Source of the DNA: Lysobacteraceae bacterium NML08-0793
GTDB lineage: Bacteria; Pseudomonadota; Gammaproteobacteria; Xanthomonadales; Xanthomonadaceae
Length of the DNA: 64,000 nucleotides
Reading direction: 5' to 3'
NCBI GenBank assembly: GCA_002798275.1
Contig: NWQR01000003.1
Span: 1-64,000 of the forward strand
Part shown: positions 25,934 through 35,149 of the stretch, piece by piece
Layout: each line of letters opens with the position of its first letter
Position numbering within the stretch: the first letter of the stretch is position 1
Notes under the pieces: model-generated
The model's input: only the letters and a program-made list of their open reading frames with translations
What the model was told of the DNA's origin: nothing
Databases searched by the model: none
Made by a program: the position numbers and the translations under genes

Positions 25934-26107
25934 GGCGGTCTCCTGCGGCTTGCTGCGAGCCTGGTGCGATAAAGGCAAAAACATGAACCCCGCGACCGGC
26001 GTGCAGCGGGCCGGTCGCGGGTGGGCAAGGCTGGATGGGGCAAAAGCCCGGCACTGCGCGTGCCGCAAGGCATGCGCAGGGTTTGAGAAAACGGCTGGCT
26101 TAGGGTG

Positions 26108-26156
26108 AAAAAACCCGCGCCGCCAGATAAGTGGCGCGATGCGACGCGGGTTTTTT
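26108..26156. terminator. Bidirectional Rho-independent terminator between two pirin genes
   Basis: Stem AAAAAACCCGCG (26108-26119) with CGCGGGTTTTTT (26145-26156), with a 25-base loop that holds a smaller hairpin (GCCGCCA/TGGCGC). A- and T-runs on both sides allow termination in both directions. It ends the pirin gene starting at 27061. Confidence 0.85.
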
Positions 26157-26182
26157 GGGCAGCGCGGGACGGGCTGCGTGGC

Positions 26183-27061
26183 TTACATGCGGGTGAACTT
26201 GCCGCTGTTGAAGTCGGCAATCGCCTGGGCGATTTCAGCTTGGCTGTTCATCACAAACGGGCCATAGCCCACCACCGGCTCGTCGATGGGTTCACCAGCC
26301 AGCAGCAACACCTTGGCGTCGCTGTTGGCTTCGATGGTCACGCCGCTGCCTTCGTGCGAGAGCGTGGCCATTTCCGCAGCGCGCAGCACCTTTTCGCCAT
26401 TGATCAGCACTGTGCCATCGAGCACCACAATCAGCGTGCTCCAGCCTTCGGGCTGGGCAAGATCAGCCGACTGGCCGGCACTCAGGCGCACATCCCACAC
26501 GTTCAGCGGGCTGTAGGTGGCCGCGGGGCCTTTGTGGCCCGCGTAATCTCCGGCAATCACACGCACCTTGCCCGCATCGCCCGGCAGAGCCACGGCAGGG
26601 ATTTGCGCATCGGTGATGCCCTGATAGTGCGCGGGGGTCATCTTGTCCTTCTTGGGCAGGTTGACCCACAGTTGCACCATCTCGAACGGGCCACCAGTCT
26701 TGCTGTAGGCCTCGGAATGGAACTCCTCGTGAATGATGCCGCCGCCAGCGGTCATCCACTGCACGTCGCCCTTGCCGATCACGCCACCAGCGCCAGTGCT
26801 GTCGCGGTGCTCCACCTCGCCGTCATAGACGATGGTGACGGTTTCAAAGCCGCGATGCGGGTGCTGGCCGACGCCACGGCGATAGCCGCTGTTGGGGGCA
26901 AATTCAGTGGGGGCGGCGTAGTCCAGCATCAAAAACGGGCTGCGCTGGGCAACGTCCGGGCCGCTGTAGCCAAACATGCCGTGGACGGGAAAGCCATCGC
27001 CAACCCAGTGGCGGCCGGGGGCTGCGCTGACATTGCGAATGGTTTTGAATGCGGTGCTCAT
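26183..27061 (-). CDS. Pirin family protein (third copy)
   Basis: Bicupin of 292 residues. First cupin metal site HPHRGFETVTIV and VQWMTAGGGIIHEEF; second cupin ends in DEPVVGYGPFVMNSQAEI. Start ATG 27061 has AAGGAG 9 bases upstream. It is divergent from the LysR gene at 27218 with 156 bases between, the classic layout for an LysR regulator controlling its neighbour. Function: iron-dependent dioxygenase or redox sensor by family; no specific substrate can be named. Confidence 0.9.
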   Translation of the reverse strand: MSTAFKTIRNVSAAPGRHWVGDGFPVHGMFGYSGPDVAQRSPFLMLDYAAPTEFAPNSGYRRGVGQHPHRGFETVTIVYDGEVEHRDSTGAGGVIGKGDVQWMTAGGGIIHEEFHSEAYSKTGGPFEMVQLWVNLPKKDKMTPAHYQGITDAQIPAVALPGDAGKVRVIAGDYAGHKGPAATYSPLNVWDVRLSAGQSADLAQPEGWSTLIVVLDGTVLINGEKVLRAAEMATLSHEGSGVTIEANSDAKVLLLAGEPIDEPVVGYGPFVMNSQAEIAQAIADFNSGKFTRM

Positions 27062-27217
27062 GAGCGTCTCCTTGGAAGGTGGGGCCCGGCCATCCGGGCA
27101 TGACGCGCATCTTAGGCTTGTGATCGCGTGCATTAAATCGGCTTTTTCTCATTACAGCGTCCTGCCAGTGCAATAATCCACCACCAACACTGCCCCCATC
27201 GCGCATCAGGAGCCTGC

Positions 27218-28147
27218 ATGGACGATCTCAATGATCTGGCCTATTTCGCCCATGTGGCCGAGCACGGCGGTTTTGCCGCTGCCGAGCGCATCACCGGGAT
27301 TCCCAAATCCAAGCTCAGCCGCCGCGTGGCCGAGCTGGAGCAGCAACTGGGCGTGCGACTGATTCAGCGCAGCACCCGCCGCTTTGCCATCACCGATGTC
27401 GGCCAGGCGATGCTGCAACATGCCCGCGCCATGCTGGCCGAGGCCGAGTCGGCGCGCGCGCTGGCCAACGAGCAGGCCAGCATCCCGCGCGGCACGGTGC
27501 GCCTGTCCTGCCCACCGGCGCTGCTGCAATACGCCGTGGCCGACATGCTGGCGCAGTTTCTCAATGCCTGGCCGCAGGTGCGGGTGCAGGTGCATTCGAC
27601 CAATCGCAATGTCGATGTCTGGCACGACGGCGTGGATGTGGCGCTGCGCGTGCGTACCGGCGGCGAAGCGCTCAAACAGGACGAAGTGGTGCGCCCGCTG
27701 GCACTCAGCCCGCATCTACTGGTCGCCAACCCGCGTCTGTTCACCGCCGCGCCGCCGCCGACCGAGCCTGATGCCCTGACCCGCCTGCCCGCAGTCAGCC
27801 TTGGCAATTCCCCCGAAGAAACCCTCTGGCATCTACACGGCGCAGACGGCGCGCGGGCAACGGTGATTCCAGATACCCGACTGGTAGCCGATGACATGGG
27901 CACGCTGCTGTGTGCGGTGCAGGCCGGGGTGGGCTGCGCCATCCTGCCGCGGCTGATGGTGCACGCGCTGCTGGCGCACGGCGAACTGATCGAGCTTTTG
28001 CCTGGCTGGCAACCAACGCACGGCATCATCCAGGCCGCCTATGCCAGCCGTCGCGGCATGCGCCCGGCCGTGCGCGCCCTGCTCGACAACCTCGCCCACG
28101 GCTTTGAACAACGCATCGAGCAGGGGCATTGCTTGCGTCAAGCCTGA
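27218..28147 (+). CDS. LysR family transcriptional regulator
   Basis: Regulator of 309 residues with an N-terminal winged helix-turn-helix (residues 1-60; FAHVAEHGGFAAAERITGIPKSKLSRRVAELE) and a periplasmic-binding-protein-like effector domain (about 90-300). GGAG lies 8 bases before ATG 27218. It is divergent from a pirin gene, a frequent pairing in proteobacteria, and the next gene in its own direction is the DyP peroxidase. The likely targets are the pirin promoter and perhaps its own. No clear T-N11-A site could be fixed in 27062-27217. Confidence 0.9.
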   Translation: MDDLNDLAYFAHVAEHGGFAAAERITGIPKSKLSRRVAELEQQLGVRLIQRSTRRFAITDVGQAMLQHARAMLAEAESARALANEQASIPRGTVRLSCPPALLQYAVADMLAQFLNAWPQVRVQVHSTNRNVDVWHDGVDVALRVRTGGEALKQDEVVRPLALSPHLLVANPRLFTAAPPPTEPDALTRLPAVSLGNSPEETLWHLHGADGARATVIPDTRLVADDMGTLLCAVQAGVGCAILPRLMVHALLAHGELIELLPGWQPTHGIIQAAYASRRGMRPAVRALLDNLAHGFEQRIEQGHCLRQA

Positions 28148-28244
28148 GGCCGGTCATGGGCGCGGCCACGACAGGCATTCTTGCCGCCTGCTTTGTTTTA
28201 CGATTGCCCCCCTTCTCCCAGCCACTCAAGCCAAGGATCCTGCC

Positions 28245-29156
28245 ATGACCACCCCGCAAACCACTGTTCTGCCCGAAGGCATGAGTGCCTGCATCGTGAT
28301 CGAAGCCGATGTCGCCGCCGAGCGCCTGTCCGATGTGCGCCGCGCCTGTCAGCAGTTGGCCGATATTTTGCAGCGCCATCGCACGCGCCAGCCGGAAGCG
28401 CAACTGGGGCTTGGCGTGGGCTTTGCCGCAAGCCTCTGGCCGCAGTTGCGCCACGATGCAGCCGAAGGCGCCGAACTCAAACCCTTCCGCGCCTTGGGGG
28501 GCGGCTTGGCACCGGCCACCCAGCACGATATCGCCATCCATATCCAATCACTCAACCCCGGCGCAAACATGCAGCTGGCGCTGGATGTGCTGGCCGCCTT
28601 TGGCGATGCCATCCAGGTAGCCGATGAAACCCACGGCTTTCGCCTGTATGAAAAACGCGGCTATGACGGTTTTGTCGATGGCACCGAAAATCCCACCGGC
28701 GCTGCCCGCCTGCAATACGGCGTGATCGCCGCGCCCGCCGCCGATGCCGGTGGCAGCTATCTGCTGCTGCAAAAGTATCGCCACGACCTGAAACGCTGGG
28801 ATGCGCTGGACGATGCCCGGCAGTCGGCCATCGTTGGCCGCAGCAAGGCCGATGACGAAGAACTGCCCGGCGATGAACGCCTGCCCGACAGCCACCTAGG
28901 GCGCGTTGACCTGAAGGAAAACGGCCAAGGTCTGAAAATCCTGCGCCAAAGTCTGCCCTATGGCACGGCCTCGGGCGAGCGCGGCCTGATGTTCATCGCC
29001 TACTGCGCCCGCTTGCACAATATCGAACAGCAGCTCCTTAGCATGTTCGGCGAAACCGACGGCCAAACCGACCTGCTCCTTAGCAATATCAGCACCGCAA
29101 TCAGCGGCAGCTACTACTTCGTGCCCTCGCAGGAAAGATTGGCAGATTTGCGGTAA
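28245..29156 (+). CDS. DyP-type heme peroxidase (YfeX-like)
   Basis: Heme peroxidase of 303 residues. The hallmark GxxDG motif is GFVDG at 142-146 (catalytic Asp145), the probable proximal heme ligand is His217 in DSHLGRVD, and the distal Arg246 lies in GERGLMFIAY. No signal peptide, so cytoplasmic, as for YfeX. I start it at ATG 28245, preceded by AAGGA; the longer frame from 28041 overlaps the LysR gene and lacks this. DyP enzymes oxidise dyes, phenolics or porphyrinogens with H2O2. Downstream, the TolC gene begins 71 bases later. Confidence 0.9.
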   Translation: MTTPQTTVLPEGMSACIVIEADVAAERLSDVRRACQQLADILQRHRTRQPEAQLGLGVGFAASLWPQLRHDAAEGAELKPFRALGGGLAPATQHDIAIHIQSLNPGANMQLALDVLAAFGDAIQVADETHGFRLYEKRGYDGFVDGTENPTGAARLQYGVIAAPAADAGGSYLLLQKYRHDLKRWDALDDARQSAIVGRSKADDEELPGDERLPDSHLGRVDLKENGQGLKILRQSLPYGTASGERGLMFIAYCARLHNIEQQLLSMFGETDGQTDLLLSNISTAISGSYYFVPSQERLADLR

Positions 29157-29227
29157 GCCTCGCTCATCATCGGGTCAACAGCATCCGGCACCATTGAATT
29201 GATAAGCGCGACTGTTCCACCAAGCTC

Positions 29228-30640
29228 ATGCAATCAAAGCTCCGTCCCCGCCCTGCCATCGCTTCACTGTGTTTGCTGCTGACGCTGCCAGTAACCGCGC
29301 TGGCGGCTGATGTGCTGGATTTTCAGTCTGCCCGCGAAATGATGCGGCGCAACTCTCCGCAACTGGCGGCCAGCCGTGCCGGCGTGGAAAGCAAGCGTCT
29401 GCAAAGCCAGGCGATGCGCAATCTGGGCAGCCCCAGCCTGCGACTTTCTGCCGCTGCCGGGCGTTATCACCTGCATACCGATGTCGCGCTGGATGGGCTG
29501 AACAATCTCTCCGACGGGCTGGGCAATGTTCTGCCGATTCCGCTGCCGAGCCTGCCGCGCCTGCCGGACAATGCCACGCTGGAGCGGGACGGCAGCTACC
29601 ACAGCAGCGCCCTGACGGCTCTCTGGCCGGTCTATACCGGCGGCCTGACCCATGCCGTAAAGGGGCTGACCGCTGCCCAGCATCAGGAATCCGAAGCCGA
29701 TGCCCGGCACACCGCCGCGCAGTTGGACACGCTGCTGATACAGCGCTACTTCGGCCTGCAACTGGCGCTTTATGCGGCGCAGTTGCGCGATACCACACTG
29801 GTTGCAATTGACGCGCACGACCATGCGGCACAACGGATGATGGAAGAAGGCCTGATTGCCCGCATCGAACGTCTGCAAGCCCAGGTCGCGCTGGAATCAG
29901 CCCGCCGCGAAGCCCTGAAAGCCCGCAGCGATGCCGAACTGGCGCATATCGCCTTGCAACGACTGTTGCAGCAGGAGGCCGCCATCACCCCAGGCACGGC
30001 ATTGTTTGTCGATACCCGGCCACTGCCGCCGCTTGCCCATTTCCAGCAACAGGCCGCAAGCCAGCATCCTGGTCTTGCCAAAGTCGCCGCCCTGCAAATG
30101 CAGGCGGAAAACATGCGCGCCGCGTCCGCATCACGGCTCAAGCCAATGGTGGCGTTATACGGGATGCGCCAGTTGCAAAGCGGCGATCGCGCCAACTGGG
30201 TTGCCGGGGTGCAGGCCAGTTGGACGCTTGCCGGTGGCGTGAATCGCCGCGACATGCTTGCCGCCAACACCCAGCGCGTAGCGCAGGCCGAATACAGCCT
30301 TGCGCAAGTGCGCGAGGACATCGCCCTTTTGGTGGAAAAAAACTGGCGCAGCGCCGAAGACGCCCGGCAGCAATACCTCGCCACCCTGCCCGGCGTTGAA
30401 CTTGCCCGGCAAATGCGCCATCTGCACCGCAGTGGGCTGCGTGAAGGCAGCAGCACCGCACGCGAGCTGATGGAGGCCGAAGCGCAATTTGCCAAGGCCG
30501 AAACCGAGCGCGCCAAGGCGGCGCACGACTACATCCTGGCGCTGGCCGCACTGCTGGAAAGCGCCGGTACACCAGACCAATTCGGGCAATACCAGCAACG
30601 CGCCGATGTGCGCCTGCCAATTCCTTCTGCTTCTGATTGA
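29228..30640 (+). CDS. TolC family outer membrane efflux protein
   Basis: Outer membrane channel of 470 residues: signal peptide (1-26, ending ALA), then two repeats of the OEP family with long helices. Visible features are the N-terminal SAREMMRRNSPQLAASRAGVESKRLQ helix, a WPVYTGGLTHA turn (the F/Y-x-G-G element before a barrel strand) and its second-half counterpart WTLAGGVNRRDM. It is the first gene of an operon with an HlyD-like adaptor and two ABC-2 permeases; it would complete a tripartite exporter. Confidence 0.9.
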   Translation: MQSKLRPRPAIASLCLLLTLPVTALAADVLDFQSAREMMRRNSPQLAASRAGVESKRLQSQAMRNLGSPSLRLSAAAGRYHLHTDVALDGLNNLSDGLGNVLPIPLPSLPRLPDNATLERDGSYHSSALTALWPVYTGGLTHAVKGLTAAQHQESEADARHTAAQLDTLLIQRYFGLQLALYAAQLRDTTLVAIDAHDHAAQRMMEEGLIARIERLQAQVALESARREALKARSDAELAHIALQRLLQQEAAITPGTALFVDTRPLPPLAHFQQQAASQHPGLAKVAALQMQAENMRAASASRLKPMVALYGMRQLQSGDRANWVAGVQASWTLAGGVNRRDMLAANTQRVAQAEYSLAQVREDIALLVEKNWRSAEDARQQYLATLPGVELARQMRHLHRSGLREGSSTARELMEAEAQFAKAETERAKAAHDYILALAALLESAGTPDQFGQYQQRADVRLPIPSASD

Positions 30641-30645
30641 CTACC

Positions 30646-31644
30646 ATGACTGCCACCTCTGCATCCTCCAAACGCGGCCTGTCCATCGTGCTAGTCCTGC
30701 TGGCCTTGTTGCTGGCAGCACTTGGTTTTGGGCTATGGCGTTCGGCAAAGCCAGCGCCTGTTGTCTTGCAAGGGCAGATGGAAGCTGAAGAAATCGACAT
30801 CGCACCGAAAGTCGCCGGTCGGGTGGCGCAAGTGCTGGTGCACGAAGGCGAACATATTGAAGTCGGCAGCCCTTTGCTGCGCATGGACAGCCCGGAAATC
30901 GAAGCCAAAATCGCCCAAGCCGAAGCCGCCCATGCGGCCGCACAAGCGGTGGCCGACAAGGCCGATAGCGGTGCCCGCAGCCAAGAAGTCGCCATGGCGC
31001 GCGCCAATGCACAGCGTGCCGAGGCCGCCGCCGAGCTTGCCCGAAAAAGCTGGCAGCGGGTGGCACGGCTGGCCGATGAAGGGCTGCTGTCAGCGCAAAA
31101 ACGCGACGAGGCACAGGCCAATTACACCGCCGCCCGCGACCAGGCCGCAGCCGCGCAGGCACAGTACGCGATGGCGCGCGAAGGCAGCCGCAGCGAGGAC
31201 AAACGCGCCGCGCATGCACAGGCAGCACAGGTGGCCGCAGTGGTCAGAGAGGCCGAAGTCGCCCGCGCCGAATCGCAACTGGCAAGCCCGGTGGCCGGTC
31301 AAGTAGCCAAGGTGCTGGCACGCGCTGGCGAAATCAATCCGCAAGGGGTTCCGGCCATCACCGTGGTGGATCTGTCGCGTCAATGGGTGGTCATCAATGT
31401 GCGCGAAACCCAATTGGCGCAGTTCGCCATCGGCGCCCGGTTTCAAGGCCGCCTCCCGGCCTTGCCGGACAGCCCACCGGTGCAGTTCACCGTGTATGCA
31501 AGCCAGGTACTGCCGGACTTCGCCACTTGGCGCAGCACCCGCAGCGACCGGGGCTTTGATGTGCGCACCTTTGAAATCAAGGCACGCCCGGATGCACCGA
31601 TTCCCGGCATGCGCCCGGGCATGAGCGTACTTGTCGAGCTGTGA
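30646..31644 (+). CDS. HlyD/EmrA-like membrane fusion protein
   Basis: Periplasmic adaptor of 332 residues: one N-terminal membrane helix (about 10-30), a biotinyl-lipoyl half (VAGRVAQVLVHEGEHIEVG), a helical hairpin of about 100 residues with heptad-like alanine-rich helices, the second lipoyl half (SPVAGQVAKVLARAGEI) and a beta-barrel. I place the start at ATG 30646, five bases after the TolC stop; an in-frame TTG overlaps that stop. No strong ribosome binding site is visible, so coupling to TolC translation is likely. It links TolC to the two permeases, as in YbhG-type systems. Confidence 0.88.
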   Translation: MTATSASSKRGLSIVLVLLALLLAALGFGLWRSAKPAPVVLQGQMEAEEIDIAPKVAGRVAQVLVHEGEHIEVGSPLLRMDSPEIEAKIAQAEAAHAAAQAVADKADSGARSQEVAMARANAQRAEAAAELARKSWQRVARLADEGLLSAQKRDEAQANYTAARDQAAAAQAQYAMAREGSRSEDKRAAHAQAAQVAAVVREAEVARAESQLASPVAGQVAKVLARAGEINPQGVPAITVVDLSRQWVVINVRETQLAQFAIGARFQGRLPALPDSPPVQFTVYASQVLPDFATWRSTRSDRGFDVRTFEIKARPDAPIPGMRPGMSVLVEL

Positions 31645-32855
31645 GCAAGCACTCGCCCCGCTTTGCCACGGTGTTCTGCCGCAGCCTGCACTGCGAATGG
31701 CGGCGGCTAAAACGCAAGCCGCAAGACCTCGCCATGCTGTCTTGGCTGCCGGTCTTGCTGATGTTGCTGATGTGGTGGATGTTTTCTGCCGCACTGCCGG
31801 GACGGATGCCATTGGGGGTGCTCGACCAAGATCACAGCGCCGCCTCACGACAATTGACCCGGATGCTGGATGCACCGCAAGGGGTGCAGGTGGTGATGCC
31901 ATTAGTGAGCTCCGCCGATGCCGCCGAACAATTGCGCAGTGGTCATCTGGCCGGGGTAGTGGTGATTCCACGCGATTTCGAGCGCGGCCTAAAGCGCGGT
32001 CATGGCGGCGAAGTCACCCTGCTGCACAACGCCCAATGGAGTGCCTATTCCGGCCTGGTACAGCGCGACGTGCGCGCAGCCGTTGGCACATTTTCTGCCG
32101 GTATTGAACTGCGCACCCGGCAAAAGCTGGGGCAAAGCCCGAGTCAGGCCGAAGCCGCGCGGGCACCGATTGCCAGCCGGATGACCAGCTTGTTCAACCC
32201 GGCAGGCAATTACCAGCAGTTTCTTGCCGCCACCGCCCTGCCTGCCTTGTTGTTCATCCTGTCGATGGCCAGCGGCGCCTGGGTATTCGGCACCCGGCTG
32301 CGCGATGCCGATTTTGACCGCTGGCTGCAACAAACACTGCCTGCGCCTGCATCCGCCCGTTTCAGCCAACGCCTTGGCTTTGCCCTCGGCGCGCTGCTCT
32401 TGCCCTGGCTCGGCTTGATGATTTCGGCCATGCTGGCGCTCTGGCTGATGCGCAATGCGTTTGCCCCCACGCCTGCCGCCTGGGGCATGACCTGCTTGCT
32501 GCTGGCGCTATTTGTCGCCCTGTCGTTGCTGCTGGGCGCAGTGCTTGCTCTTGGCACGCTTTCATTGCGCATGGCGCTTTCGCTCTGCGGCTTTATCAGT
32601 GCCCCAGCCTATGCCTTTTCCGGCGCAGCCTTCCCTCTCATCGCCATGCCAGCAGGCGCACGCCTCTGGGCAGAAAGCCTGCCGTTGACCCACTACCTGC
32701 GCCAGCAAATTCAGCTACTGGGCATGCAGGCGCCAATCTCCCTTTCCAGTAAAACCCTGCTTGCTTTCATCGCGCTTGCCATGCTGCTGGTCTTGCTGCT
32801 GCCGCCCCTGTTGCAACGTGCGCTGGACAAACCCGAGCGCTGGGGGGCACGCTGA
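31641..32855 (+). CDS. ABC-2 type permease (first of pair)
   Basis: Inner-membrane protein of 404 residues of the ABC-2/YbhS-YhhJ group: an N-terminal helix (about 31-50), a large periplasmic domain (about 55-190) and five C-terminal helices. GTG start overlaps the previous stop (GTGA), and its end overlaps the next gene by one base. No nucleotide-binding motif is present. Such permeases normally need an ATPase, but none lies in the operon. Confidence 0.85.
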   Translation: MSKHSPRFATVFCRSLHCEWRRLKRKPQDLAMLSWLPVLLMLLMWWMFSAALPGRMPLGVLDQDHSAASRQLTRMLDAPQGVQVVMPLVSSADAAEQLRSGHLAGVVVIPRDFERGLKRGHGGEVTLLHNAQWSAYSGLVQRDVRAAVGTFSAGIELRTRQKLGQSPSQAEAARAPIASRMTSLFNPAGNYQQFLAATALPALLFILSMASGAWVFGTRLRDADFDRWLQQTLPAPASARFSQRLGFALGALLLPWLGLMISAMLALWLMRNAFAPTPAAWGMTCLLLALFVALSLLLGAVLALGTLSLRMALSLCGFISAPAYAFSGAAFPLIAMPAGARLWAESLPLTHYLRQQIQLLGMQAPISLSSKTLLAFIALAMLLVLLLPPLLQRALDKPERWGAR

Positions 32856-33988
32856 TGCGCTGTTTCTTCCGACAGTTCTTGGCAGAGCTCAAAGCCGCCA
32901 TGCAGGACAAGGGCGTGCTGATGCTCTGGTTGCTTGCCCCACTGGCGTATGCGTTTTTCTACCCTTGGCCGTACAGCCGGGAAGTGGTGCAGCAAGTGCC
33001 GGTGGCCGTGGTGGATGCCGACCAAAGCAGCCTGTCGCGGCAAATCATCCGCTATACGTCCGCCAGCCCGCAGCTAGAAATCCATGTGCTGCCATCGGAA
33101 AGCGCCGCCCAACACGCCCTTTGGCGCGGTGAAATTGCAGGCTATGCGCTGATTCCCAAAGACCTCAAACGCGATGTCAGCCGTGGGCGACCGGCTGCCA
33201 TCGCCATCCTCGGCAATGGCAGCTACATCATGCTCAACAAGACCGTGCTGACCGGCTTTGCCAGCGCGGTAGGCACGGTATCGGCCGGTATCGAGATTCG
33301 CAAACTGCAAGCCGCCGGCATCAGCGCGCGGCAGGCGAATATCATCCGTGAGCCGGTCACACTGGCAGCGGCGCCGCTGTTCAATCGCAACGAAGGCTAT
33401 GGCAGCTCGCTGGTACCGGCGGTGGCGGTGTTGATTCTGCAACAAACCCTACTGATGGCCACCGCCATGTTCAGCGCCACCCTGCGCGAGCGCCATGCCC
33501 TGAACGCCAATGCCGGGCAATGGCTGGCACGCATTTGCGCACTGGGATTGCCAAGCGCACTGGTCGGGCTGTTTTTCTTTGGTTGGCTGTTCTGGCTGCA
33601 AGGTTATGCCCATGGCGGAAACCTCATCGGCAGCCTGCTACTGTTGCCGCCCTTTACGCTCGCCGTCGCCGCTTATGGCTGCCTTGTCGGCCTACTGCTG
33701 GGTGAGCGCGAACGGGTGCTGTATCTGCTGCTGGCAAGCTCACTACCGCTGTTTTTCTTGAGTGGCTACGCCTGGCCTGCCAATGCCCTGCCAGAGCCTC
33801 TGCAATACCTGCGCTGGCTCTCACCTTCTACCCCCGCCATCCATGGCAGCGTGCTGCTGAACCAAATGGGCGCAAACGCCCGCGATGTGCTCGACTACCT
33901 CGCCACCCTCGCTCTACAAGCCATCACTGCCTTTGTCTTGCTGTGTCTGGCCGCAAAAAAGCAGGCAGTGAATCCAAAAAACACATGA
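32855..33988 (+). CDS. ABC-2 type permease (second of pair)
   Basis: Inner-membrane protein of 377 residues with the same plan as its upstream paralog: N-terminal helix (LMLWLLAPLAYAFFYPWPYS), periplasmic domain to about residue 175, then six hydrophobic segments (for instance PAVAVLILQQTLLMATAMF) and a C-terminal charged tail. Start ATG overlaps the stop of the first permease (TGATG), so both are made together, probably as a heterodimer. There is no ATPase domain. The gene ends 22 bases from the convergent MetR-like gene. Confidence 0.85.
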   Translation: MRCFFRQFLAELKAAMQDKGVLMLWLLAPLAYAFFYPWPYSREVVQQVPVAVVDADQSSLSRQIIRYTSASPQLEIHVLPSESAAQHALWRGEIAGYALIPKDLKRDVSRGRPAAIAILGNGSYIMLNKTVLTGFASAVGTVSAGIEIRKLQAAGISARQANIIREPVTLAAAPLFNRNEGYGSSLVPAVAVLILQQTLLMATAMFSATLRERHALNANAGQWLARICALGLPSALVGLFFFGWLFWLQGYAHGGNLIGSLLLLPPFTLAVAAYGCLVGLLLGERERVLYLLLASSLPLFFLSGYAWPANALPEPLQYLRWLSPSTPAIHGSVLLNQMGANARDVLDYLATLALQAITAFVLLCLAAKKQAVNPKNT

Positions 33989-34010
33989 GCCGCGACCCAA
34001 GTCGCAGCAC

Positions 34011-34913
34011 TTAGGCTTGCGCCGTGATACCGGAAGAATTGCCGGCAAGTTCAATAAAGGCGCGCACATAGTCGATGTCCGCGTCTGCCGCACGCACGCC
34101 CAGAAAAATCTGTTTGGCGATACCGCGTGTGCCCAGCCGCACCGGCACCACATCCATCCGTGCGGCGTATTCCTGCACCAGCCAGCGCGGTAGCGCCGCC
34201 ACGCCACGGCCACTGGCCACCATTTGCAGCATGATGTCGGTGGTTTCGATGGTTTTGTGCCGTTTGGGCGCGATACCTGCGGGCAACAGAAACTGGTTGA
34301 AGATATCCAGCCGGTCGATATCCACCGGGTAGCTGATCAGCACTTCTCGGGTCAGTTGCTGCGGTTTCACATAGGCGGCAGAGGCCAGCGAGTGATCGCG
34401 CGCCACTACCAGCACCTGCTCGTAGTCGAACACCGGCTCAAACTTTAGCCCCGGCTTGTAAAGCGGATCGGGCGTGACCAAGAGATCAATCTCATAGCCC
34501 AGCAAGGCGCCAATCCCGCCAAACTGAAACTTCTGCTTGACGTCCACATCCACACCCGGCCACGCAGCCAGATAGGGCGACACCACTTTCAGCAGCCACT
34601 GATAGCAGGGATGGCACTCCATGCCGATACGCAGGGCGCCGCGCTCGCCTTGGGCGAACTGTTGCAAGCGCTCTTCGGCCAGCGCCAATTGCGGCAACAC
34701 CCGATTCGCCACCGCCAGCAAATACTCCCCGGCTTGGGTCAGGCGCAGACTGCGCCCTTCACGCAGCCAGATGGTTGTGCCCAGCTGCTGCTCCAGCTTT
34801 TTCATGCTGTGGCTCAAGGCCGATTGGGTCAGATGCAGCACTGCCGCCGCTGCGGTCAAAGAGCCCTGTTTTTCGACCTGCTGCACGATGCAAAGATGGA
34901 TGCGCTCAAGCAC
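34011..34913 (-). CDS. metR: MetR-like LysR family regulator of methionine genes
   Basis: LysR-type regulator of 300 residues. The N-terminal helix-turn-helix (about 18-50, AAAAVLHLTQSALSHSMKKLEQQLG) and, in the effector domain, the sequence GMECHPCYQWLLKVVSPYL match MetR, in which this region senses homocysteine. The start is GTG at 34913; no upstream ATG is in frame. It faces the mesX-mesD pair across 236 bases and has a TGAA-N5-TTCA site six bases upstream of its start codon. It most likely controls that pair and itself. Assignment to MetR rests on sequence likeness and context. Confidence 0.8.
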   Translation of the reverse strand: MLERIHLCIVQQVEKQGSLTAAAAVLHLTQSALSHSMKKLEQQLGTTIWLREGRSLRLTQAGEYLLAVANRVLPQLALAEERLQQFAQGERGALRIGMECHPCYQWLLKVVSPYLAAWPGVDVDVKQKFQFGGIGALLGYEIDLLVTPDPLYKPGLKFEPVFDYEQVLVVARDHSLASAAYVKPQQLTREVLISYPVDIDRLDIFNQFLLPAGIAPKRHKTIETTDIMLQMVASGRGVAALPRWLVQEYAARMDVVPVRLGTRGIAKQIFLGVRAADADIDYVRAFIELAGNSSGITAQA

Positions 34914-34918
34914 TTTAA

Positions 34919-34974
34919 TGAACCAAATTCATAAAACCATGAGGAAATACCATTTTACTTCATAGGTTATGAAG
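34919..34974. promoter_or_regulatory. Two candidate MetR sites upstream of metR and mesX
   Basis: Site 1 at 34919-34931 is TGAACCAAATTCA, an exact fit to the MetR consensus TGAA-N5-TTCA. Site 2 at 34958-34974 is the palindrome CTTCATA-GGT-TATGAAG. Both lie in the space between the divergent metR and mesX genes, so they could govern both promoters. Confidence 0.75.
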
Positions 34975-35149
34975 CCTAGCCTCTGCGCCTGTTTTTCCTC
35001 TCCCCAAGAAAAATGGCCTATCCACTTCGCGCAGTCGCGGTTTCCGGCGCGCTGCAAAGCCCCTCCAAATCCGCGGCGCTGGTGCGCCCTACCCTGTCCT
35101 GGGGCGCGGCGGCCTGAACTTTCCTTTCCCTTTCCAACCTCCGACTGCC

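Noticed and set aside
27062-27217. LysR T-N11-A operator between pirin and LysR genes
   Set aside because: Several weak T-N11-A pairs exist in this AT-mixed stretch but none has convincing dyad symmetry.
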